Part shown: positions 56,731 to 64,000 of the stretch, piece by piece
Position numbering within the stretch: the stretch's first letter is position 1
Layout of the letters: each line of letters opens with the position of its first letter
DNA from: Halocafeteria seosinensis
Lineage: Eukaryota > Sar > Bigyra > Bicosoecida
DNA: 64,000 bases
Direction of reading: 5' to 3'
Assembly: GCA_001687465.1 (NCBI GenBank)
Contig: LVLI01000599.1
Location: 1 to 64,000, forward strand
Position numbers and translations under genes: made by a program
Notes under the pieces: model-generated
Databases searched by the model: none
The model's input: the letters and a program-made list of their open reading frames with translations, nothing else
What the model was told of the DNA's origin: nothing

Positions 56731-57852
56731 ATTGAGTACTGGGACGAAAAACGACAATTACTTTTGTGCGTCTTTAAACTTTTTTTTATATAGCCAATCA
56801 CCATTATTATTAAATGGTAACTTTCTATTTCCTCGTAATCCAAATATACTTTCTGTAATTCAGTCACTTTTCTTTTATCTTCCTTAAATTTGTTGTTAAT
56901 GTTGTACTCATTCGCATAATAAAATTTATCGTCATCATTAAATTATTAAGAAAATGAATATATAAAACATTGCTTTTTGTATATCTTACCCTGTCCAATG
57001 CTTGCATACTATCTTTAACCAAACAACTAGGATCACTCATACAGCGTTTGTTATTAAAATAATCGGGTTTATCAAAATTAACCCCAACTGTTATGCCGGG
57101 ACTCCATCCCACTAATTTCTGTTTTGCCCAAAACTTATTAACATCTTTAGCGGTCTTGTATATTAATTTGTTATCCATATCTTGATTGTAGTTTAAAGCC
57201 TTATAGTTCTTCTTTTGCAACTCATCACATATTCTAATTAAATCATCCTTACTGGAAGGATGGAAAATATTTTTCTTCCCATTCTTTAAATCTTCTTTAA
57301 TCAACTTCTCAAATGTACCCTTTGACTTAACTATTACTCCTTTCCCTGTTTCTGTTTTTTCTGCATTCTCACTAGTCAGTATTTTTTATTGTTTTACTTC
57401 CTCATACAATGCATATCCCACCCCACAATCATTTAAGAAGACATCATTTACTATAATTTTTTTCCTGTTCTTTAATAACATTCTTAAATCTCTTTCTGTT
57501 ATATGGGCTTTATTCTCATTGTTCCACCATTCAAAATGGCTAATAATGCTTCCAATTTATCTAAAATTATTTTATCATACCGGTCTTCGTTGTCTTCACC
57601 TACTCTATGAAGGCTTTCCAAACTACAAAATAGCCGATTACCCTTATCAAGGTCTTTAATGCTTTTGTCTTTGTATCTCTTACAACCATATTCTTTAAAC
57701 CCTCCAGGGGAAGAAGCGAAAAGGAAGCCGACTACCATGAAGAAGATGCGGGCTCACATCTCAGCTAAGTGTAGCCAGCAATAATTGAAAGAGATGCCCT
57801 TACTGGTTGTTTGGCTTCATTTTTTCGCCATGCGCGGTAGCTCATCGATGAC
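56731..57852. mobile_element. AT-rich island carrying a degraded helicase gene
   Basis: From just after the TBCCD1 stop to about 57740 the base composition changes to strongly AT-rich, with A and T runs and Lys/Asn/Ile-rich frames, unlike the flanking DNA. The island sits in the tail-to-tail gap between TBCCD1 and BUD32, where similar gaps elsewhere in the window are 5-370 bp. It carries the broken helicase below. I see no clear terminal repeats or target-site duplication. Likely a remnant of a DNA virus or virus-like mobile element. Confidence 0.6.
56755..57738 (-). pseudogene. Broken origin-binding-protein-type (Herpes_ori_bp-like) helicase fragment
   Basis: Three minus-strand pieces in different frames: 57738-57499, a stretch around 57500-57310 with a stop, and 57304 to about 56950, with traces to 56755. 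The first resembles the SLESLHRV and YDKIILDKLEALL region (motif II of superfamily II helicases, where the expected DE is DK). The later piece has GWSPGITVGVNFD, SCLVKDSMQALDRVR, resembling the ITVGVSF and Q-x3-RVR motifs of UL9-type origin-binding helicases that occur in giant viruses and virus-like elements. The 5' end with the Walker A motif is missing. Frame changes, a stop and the altered motif II show it is not functional. Assignment rests on remembered motif patterns, not a search. Confidence 0.6.
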
Positions 57853-58816
57853 CTAGCCGAAGGCTACTCTTTTTCGTCCACGGATACGCACATCCTTGTA
57901 TTTCCTTAAAGCTGCCTTGCTAGTAGTATGGCTGTCCATATAACATTGAATTATGTGTCGAAACGTCTCTTGTAAATCGGGATGGGTGCTCAGAAAGGCT
58001 CGCTCGAGTACATATAAATCAACTGCCATATCCTCCGGGGTAGCATTGCCTGAGGAGAGACCGAAGTCGATCAAAGATAGTCTTTCCACTGAATTGGGAT
58101 GTGACGAGCTCACTATCATATTAGACGTGGTTAAATCCCCGTGTACGTAGCCGGAGCCATGAAGCTTCCCGATTACACGCCCAATCGCTTCTGCAACTTG
58201 CTCCCGCATTTTATCGCTACAGCTTCGTTCTTCAAGGACCGCTTTCACTGTGCTCCCAGCTATTTTATCCATGATAATAATCTTTTCCTTAGTGTCTACA
58301 TGGAGTAATAATGGGGCGTGTATGCCCAAACAACGACATCGGTGTAAGCATCGAGCTTCCTGTAGCGTCATACCACATCAACGACACCAGGTCTTTGCTC
58401 ATTTTTTCCTTCCAATTCATTGACAAAGTGATATACTTACTTGAATTAGTCTGTGGGAGCTCAACCTCTGCTCCAGTACCGGATGTCGGTACTTCTTGGT
58501 AAATCTTTGCTTGAGAACCGCCTGGCGTCCCATAAAAGTGCCTTCGAATAAGCGCTGTATGAAGTGGAAGGAAAACATGCTCCAGAGGCATGCATGACAT
58601 GAAACATCGTCTCATCGTGTCACGTACTGCTTCAGCTCCCTGGCTCACTAGAGTCCACGAAAACCCTTTAGCATGAGTTGACGCTCCTTGAGACGTATCA
58701 TTGATGGCGGGTATCCCATACAGAGAGCTAGCTGTATCACTTTTTTCCCTGGCAGTAGTGTGCCCACTTGATGTAGCCATGTCTTTCACATTAGCAGGCT
58801 GGTACAAACACAACAT
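57853..58816 (-). CDS. TP53RK: BUD32/TP53RK (PRPK) kinase of the KEOPS complex
   Basis: Three exons: 58816-58628, 58554-58441, 58359-57853; about 269 aa (human 253). Core: WTLVSQGAEA joined to RLFEGTFMGRQAVLKQRFTK, KYRHPVLEQRL, EARCLHRCRCLGIHAP, the catalytic loop VHGDLTTSNMIV, LIDFGLSSGNATPEDMAVDL, YVLERAFLSTHPDL and the C-terminal RIRGRKRVAFG. This is the full small BUD32 kinase with its conserved basic tail. Within KEOPS its ATPase activity supports t6A37 formation on tRNA, the substrate modification for CDKAL1 (43040-45064). The second exon is read in a frame different from the long unspliced ORF; only the spliced form gives the KxR kinase lysine region. Confidence 0.95.
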
Positions 58817-59064
58817 ATCACAATACGTCTAATGGAAATCGAGTATGTTCACGGAGAGTCTTTCCAGAGTAAGGCAGATTCCGTGAGGCATAGGTTTGTT
58901 GCTGTAATCGCTCCTACAGTTAGTAAAAAACACGAGGAACACACACATGCACAGTGTATAGTATACATGCTCTTGATATTGTACTCAGAAGCAGCAATTG
59001 GAGGGAGAGAGAGACACTAGCCCAGCTTCAAATCAACCTCAATCTCCCTTAACAGCGCTCTATT

Positions 59065-60007
59065 ATGTCAGGTATGTAGCCCAACTGGCACGACTGTAAG
59101 TACTCCTGTATAACTATGGATCTATACAGCTAATGTGGACGAGGTGGCAGCTTTGGTCAAGGACCTAACGGATGCCGACAAACGCGAAGCTGCCCTGGTG
59201 GAGCTCAGCAAACGAAGAGAAAGCTTTGCTGATTTAGCTCTCCTGTTATGGCACAGTTATGGAACCATGTCAGCCTTGTTACTGGAAATTATACAGATTT
59301 ATCCTAGTTTACATCCGCCGCGCTTAACAGCTCATGCGTCGAATCGCGTATGCAATGCTCTGGCTCTTCTGCAATGTGTTGCGTCTCACTCGGAAACACG
59401 AAGCAAGTTTTTGGCGGCACATATACCGCTGTATCTTTACCCTTTCCTAAATACTGTTAGCGAAAGTAGGCCTTTCGAATACCTAAGGCTTACATCACTC
59501 GGCGTTATTGGGGCTTTGGTTAAACAGGACGACTCAAGTGTGGTCAACTTTTTACTACAGACAGAGATCATTCCTCTGTGCTTACGAATAATGGAAAAGG
59601 GCAGTGAGCTCTCAAAGACTGTAGGTTTTTGTACCCATTGCCTTTGTTGTCGCATCACTGGTTTGAATATGCGCATGTTGTCAATGCTTTCCTCGCAGGT
59701 TGCAACATTTATAGTGCAGAAAATACTAGTGGACGAGACAGGACTAAACTACATATGCGCCACTGCTGATAGGTTTTACGCAGTTTCTACAGTGTTATCA
59801 AATATGGTTGCTATGCTCGCAAAAGAACGGTCTCATCGTTTGCTGAAGCACATTATTAGGTGTTATTTGCGTTTAGCTGACAACGTCAGGGCTAGGCAAG
59901 CCCTTCGAGAGTGTTTACCGTCTGCTCTGCGAGATGGCACTTTTTCAGACCTGGCCAAAGCGGATCCATCGATACGGAAGTGGTTGCAACAGCTGAGTCA
60001 ACTTTGA
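59065..60007 (+). CDS. CNOT9: CNOT9/RCD1/CAF40, CCR4-NOT subunit
   Basis: Three exons: 59065-59071 (only ATG TCA G), 59130-59620, 59699-60007; about 268 aa (human 299). Armadillo-type fold with family signatures: [113 protein letters not shown], and [20 protein letters not shown]. It scaffolds CCR4-NOT and binds RNA-decay adaptors. The second intron (59621-59698, 78 bp) has no in-frame stop, so a retained form would be 26 aa longer. It lies 248 bp head-to-head from BUD32. Confidence 0.96.
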
Positions 60008-60377
60008 TGAAGATGTACGTTTATGAACGGTGTACAGGAACAGATGCAGTGTCAACCACAGGATCAGATAATTCGCCATAGCTAGCGTAGCTTTCGAAGA
60101 TAGTCAAACCCAACATTCGATGCGTTTCCCTGTGAACATAAAGAATATACGATCGTCGTTGCCACTGCAAGTCGCTTTCACAACCCGCGCTGCTTTATAT
60201 CCTAGCTCAGCCCAATCTCATATGACTAGCGATTTCTTCTACAATTTGCTGAGAAATCGTAGTAGACCTAAGGTAAGTACTTAAGCAACATATTCAACAT
60301 AAGAACCTCTAAATTGTATATTTCGCATTGATCGAAAAAGGTGGACATGGACCAAAGCATATCCTGTGCCAGCTTGC
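60008..60377. other. Convergent gap CNOT9 / eL21 with a possible small ORF
   Basis: A plus-strand ATG frame at 60120-60272 (51 codons, MRFPVNIKNIRSSLPLQVAF...) ends at a perfect donor (AAG|gtaagt) and could join at 60341 to a short exon ending 60409, giving 73 aa with a presequence-like N-terminus. That second exon would overlap eL21 coding sequence on the other strand, and no family is recognised. Confidence in a gene is low. Confidence 0.25.
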
Positions 60378-61007
60378 TTACAACATTTCATCGAACGGCT
60401 GTGGTGTGAGGACGACTGGGTATTGACCATGAGCTTGAGCAGAAACGAACTTTCCTTCACGCGGCTGGCGAGGTATACGTTTCAGCTTGTCGTGGGGAAC
60501 GGCTTCTGCAAGCGGGAAAGAAAGAAGCTAAGAATGGCAGCTGTGCTAACGCCCCAGGTGGGGCTACAATACTTACTTCCTGATTCTTTAGCTTCTCTTC
60601 GGATGGCATCGTTCTCCTTTACACGGCGGAGGAAATCTTTGCGGCAGTTGGATTTACGTACATGTTCGATGCGTACGTTGATGCGCTTCTTCATGATTCT
60701 CTGTCTAACTTGCTTGTTGATCTCAACTCCTACAGCTCGCTTCGTGATATTGAAAACGACTCCAGTACGTCCGTGGTAATGCTTGAACGGCATACCCTTA
60801 TGAATAGCTCCGTTGGTAACAATGTCAACATAGTCACCGATCTGCATGGTATACCATCATGTCTACGATGCTGAGTGACCTCAATGAGGAGGGCAGCCTT
60901 ACCTTGATTGGCTTCAGATACGTAGTAAGATTGGGCATTCCACGTTCACGGAAGTTGCGCGCGAACATGTCGCGCGTACGCGCACGGTATCCATTATGAT
61001 GCGGCAT
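60378..61007 (-). CDS. RPL21: 60S ribosomal protein eL21
   Basis: Three exons: 61007-60903, 60841-60577, 60505-60378; 165 aa (human 160). MPHHNGYRARTRDMFARNFR matches the eL21 start (GKRRGTRYMFSRPFR). Then IGDYVDIVTNGAIHKGMPFK, HYHGRTGVVFNITKRAVGVE, INKQVRQRIMKKRINVRIEH and FLRRVKENDAIRREAKESG. The last exon, found by phase, supplies LKRIPRQPREGKFVSAQAHG and ends PQPFDEML. A structural component near the 5S rRNA/central protuberance. Without the last splice the frame would end in an unrelated tail. Confidence 0.96.
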
Positions 61008-61965
61008 TTTGTATTTGTTTAAAGGGCTCGATCCTTCAAAGACACCAAAGACTCTGCAGCAGCAAAAAAGGACGATGTCGACTAACCACATCCCACCCTA
61101 GCACTCTTTACACAACAAGACACATTCATTAGACAAACAAACAATCTCAGAACTCGGCATTGCACATGTTGTTGGTACTGCCACAGTGTACAAGAGCCTG
61201 AAGCCCTTCGTCTTTTGGCGTCACTCGCTGAAAGTGCTCTAGCTTCCTACCCTATTCCATCCCCATAAGTGGTCACCGTCCATAATCCGGTAGATCATGC
61301 AAGTATCTAGGTCGGAGACCGAAAATATACCCCATAGAGAACTTTTATAGCCTTGAATAGGCCCTCTTAAACACCCCTTCCAGCCGGTGTCGCCTCGGAA
61401 GCACGAAGGCTCCCTCCTCTAGGCAGCCTTTGCGGCACTATCTGCCACAAAATCTAGCGGACCACTACGCATAATGATAGGAAGTACAACTTACACTTAT
61501 TAGTCTTTCGATCAAATGTCCATGTCCACAACACAGTCCAAATTTCGAGGTGTATAAAGATTGACTGGAAATCCAGGGCGACCCGGCCGACAAAAAGGGT
61601 CGGGACTCCTGCGCAGGGGAACCCAAGGGGAAGTCCGGGTAGAAGGGACCTTGCCCAAAACTAGCGCCCCCGGGCATTCAGCCGGGACCGGTCGGGACCC
61701 TGGCGGCAAAACTTCAACCTGCGTGAGGACCTCCGCAGAAAATTCCATGTATGGCTTCGTAGTAGCGAATGAATTGGTGTTTATAACGTTTGAAGAGCTC
61801 TTTCTGACATATTGCGGAGCGTTTTGTTACCGGTTTCCAGCGTTTGCTATTTCTGTGGCTCTCCACTGCTTGAAACCGAGCTCTAAACCACAGTATCCTG
61901 CATCCACTTCCAACTCGTTTTATCGGATAAGAGTACTACGCCTCCTACCTCCTAGGTTACGAAAA
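61008..61965. other. Divergent intergenic region eL21 / acyl-CoA dehydrogenase
   Basis: About 960 bp. A plus-strand frame open from 61561 runs into the dehydrogenase start, but its first part (about 61561-61720) is a GC-rich patch (Gly/Arg/Pro/Ser-rich when translated) unlike the coding regions. I read it as non-coding. Both promoters must lie here. Confidence 0.45.
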
Positions 61966-63877
61966 ATGTATTCCGCTGTCCGGAACCAGATGCTCCCTCG
62001 GAAGGCCCCTCTTAGATCTAGGGGATCTCGAGGAATCTGCAGTGGCGGCGTTATACGCCCCGAAGCTTCCCGTACACATGACGTCTTCAATCAGTCGACT
62101 GACTTGGGAAATATAAATGTGTTTTCGCAAGATCCTGTTTTCATGGAAGCCGCAAAAGCCTTTGGCGCCGAATGGGCAATGGATAAATTTGTTCGCTATG
62201 GAGAGGTGTGTGGAACTGAAGCCCGGAGAGAATCAGCTCGAGAAGTAAGAATGCGTTGCACGTGATCGCGTATCGAACCTATAGTCTAGTAATTTCCGTG
62301 CAGGCCAATATAAACACTCCTACACATGAGATGATCGATAAGTTTGGAAATCGAGTGGACCGAGTCAGATTTCATCCTTCATATCACACCTTGATGGAGA
62401 GTGCGATCAACCATGAAGTTACCTCATTCGCCTGGAAACACGAAGGACAGGAGGGGGCGCATATTGGCAGAAGTCTCCTAGGAATGAACCATTACAAAAC
62501 AGAAGGAGGTACTAGTTGTCCTCTGACGATGACTTTTGCTTGTCTCCCAGCTTTACGGCACGAACCGAAGGTAGCCGAAGAGTTGATGCCGAAACTTATA
62601 TCCGATGTTTACGACCCTCGAGACGTACCAATGGAAGAGAAGGAGGGAATAACGCTAGGAATGAGTATGACAGAAAAGCAAGGAGGTACCGATGTTCGTC
62701 AGAATACGACTATAGCAAAACCTCTGGACGATGTGGAAGAGCAATATGAACTGACTGGGCACAAGTGGTACGTTTTACATTGCATGTCGTCCTTAATTTT
62801 GTAGAAATTAAATGCTGTGACTTCTCCAGGTTTACTTCTGCACCCATGTGTGACGCCTTTTTAACGTTAGCACAGCTTGATGAAGGTGTAACCTGCTTCT
62901 TAGTGCCTCGATGGCTTCCCGACGGCAGCCGCAATTCGAATTTCCGTATAGTGCGGCTAAAGGATAAAATGGGGGATAGAAGCAACGCAAGTTCTGAGGT
63001 TGAGTACGATAGGGCTTGGGCGCGAAGAATCGGTCCTAAGGGCCGGGGAGTACAGACCATTGTTGATATGGTTGTACACACTCGTCTTGACTGTGGAACT
63101 GGTTCTTCGTCGCTGATGCGTCAGGCATTTTTCATGACATTAAATCATTCGCTCCACCGCAAAGTATTCGGCACGACTTTGATAGACGCGCCTGCTATGA
63201 GGGCGTTGATGGCGGATCTCGCCGTGGAATCTGAGGCATCGACATGGCTTTCCTTGTTCACCTCATCTCTATTTGATCGCTGCAGTATGGAGAGCGTTGA
63301 CGAATCAGCAAATCCTCTGCGCCGACTGGTTACGGCTGTACAGAAATTCTGGATTTGCAAAAAGGCACCCGGTTTCGCCTACGAGTGTATGGAAAGTGTA
63401 GGAGGTAATGGATACGTCCACGAATGGGACTTTCCAAGAATATTTCAACAATCTCCATTAAATTCAATCTGGGAAGGCAGCGGCAACACAATTGTGCTCG
63501 ATATCTTACGCACGCTAGCAAAAGAACCGGACAGTGCTCGAGGTCTTTACGCCGAGTTATCGAAAGTGCAGGGCCAGAGTCAGCGATATGATACTGCATT
63601 GGCTTCCGTGTTCGAGCAATTACAATCACTGCAGAAGCAGGACCCGAGTGATGTGCAGCTACATGGACGCTTTGTAGTAGATGCGTTGGCCCAGCAATTG
63701 GAAGCTTACGTGCTCCGTCGATACGCTCCGTCAGAAGTTGCTAACTGGTATGAAATGAACCATCTTGAGGTGAAATCCGGATGCAAACGAAATTATGGTT
63801 CATTGCCCGTAGAATTCCCCACAAGCGACTTGAATCGAATCATCGATCGAAGTGTTAACGCGTTGCGTAACTTGTAG
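61966..63877 (+). CDS. AidB-type acyl-CoA dehydrogenase family protein
   Basis: Three exons: 61966-62244, 62304-62767, 62830-63877; about 596 aa. The N-terminus is basic and Ser/Arg-rich (MYSAVRNQMLPRKAPLRSRG), fitting a mitochondrial presequence. Then HDVFNQSTDLGNINVFSQDP, FHPSYHTLMESAINHEVTSF, the FAD-binding SMTEKQGGTDVRQNTT, LTGHKWFTSAPMCDAFL, and the C-terminal helix domain with ESVGGNGYVHEWDFPRIFQQ and SPLNSIWEGSGNTIVLDILR. The long N-terminal segment before the dehydrogenase fold and the APLNSIWEGSGN-type motif are typical of AidB. Bacterial AidB is an alkylation-response protein; eukaryotic relatives are mostly uncharacterised flavoproteins. Whether it oxidises an acyl-CoA is unknown. 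The ATG at 61966 is preferred over upstream in-frame starts in the GC-rich patch. Confidence 0.9.
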
Positions 63878-64000
63878 TCGTGAATGACCCGACGCTTTGG
63901 TAAGAACAAATAAACCTCCAGTTCGATTGCTGATCCCCTATGCCCGTGTACTTGCGTCTTTGCTAAGCTTTTTCACTCGTTTGCAACTTCGCTGGTAGCT

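Noticed and set aside
61561-61965. In-frame 5' extension of the acyl-CoA dehydrogenase ORF
   Set aside because: The extension runs through the GC-rich patch and shows no dehydrogenase similarity; the ATG at 61966 gives a natural presequence.

Overview
This is a piece of a nuclear genome from a gene-dense eukaryotic microbe with ciliated or flagellated cells. Almost every gene is broken by short GT-AG introns, mostly about 55-100 bp (about 84 were placed by joining reading frames across splice sites and checking protein-family continuity). Genes alternate between head-to-head and tail-to-tail pairs with very short 3' gaps. The lineage cannot be fixed from this window. CEP164, CFAP298 and TBCCD1 homologues imply basal bodies and motile cilia. 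A GnT-I homologue implies complex N-glycans, and an O-GlcNAcase implies O-GlcNAc cycling. The intron and gene packing resemble a free-living protist or alga (for example a stramenopile) more than an animal, fungus or land plant. There are no prokaryotic features and no CRISPR array, and I could place no tRNA or rRNA gene.

Layout. 1-8.5 kb: CEP164 (-), SMC5/6 SUMO ligase NSE2 (-), dynein-arm assembly factor CFAP298 (+). 8.9-16.5 kb: PTEN lipid phosphatase (+), two tandem related bZIP transcription factors (+,+), a small SET-domain protein (-). 16.7-21 kb: GPI transamidase subunit PIG-K (+), an unresolved minus-strand gene, GnT-I/MGAT1 (+). 21.5-28.3 kb: E4 ubiquitin ligase UBE4B/UFD2 (+), GTPBP1-like GTPase (-). 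28.6-35.1 kb: O-GlcNAcase with a reversed domain order (-), ribosomal protein eL28 (-), proteasome chaperone PSMG4 (+), proteasome subunit beta5 (-). 36.5-42 kb: two-RRM hnRNP (+), SLX1 nuclease (+), whose coding end overlaps a SUN-domain nuclear-envelope protein (-). 42-49 kb: winged-helix-like orphan (+), CDKAL1 tRNA methylthiotransferase (-), NUDC (+), SH3-PX-FKBP fusion (-), V-ATPase subunit e (-). 49.5-56.7 kb: EF-hand/inorganic pyrophosphatase fusion (+), secreted lectin-like multidomain protein (-), TBCCD1 (+). 56.7-57.8 kb: an AT-rich island carrying a broken viral/mobile-type helicase gene. 57.8-64 kb: BUD32 kinase (-), CNOT9 (+), ribosomal protein eL21 (-), AidB-type acyl-CoA dehydrogenase (+).

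Most genes are housekeeping and unrelated to their neighbours. Two groupings may be functional. V-ATPase subunit e and the EF-hand pyrophosphatase share a divergent promoter, and both would fit an acidic, polyphosphate-rich vacuole. PSMG4 and PSMB5 are convergent neighbours, and both act in 20S proteasome biogenesis. The most unusual items are the permuted O-GlcNAcase, the SH3-PX-FKBP fusion, the EF-hand pyrophosphatase, the degraded helicase island and the overlapping SLX1/SUN coding ends. All boundaries were read by eye. Splice choices supported by conserved protein alignments are firm; 5' ends without such support (bZIP1, TBCCD1, winged-helix orphan, gene at 18.5-19.0 kb) are less so.
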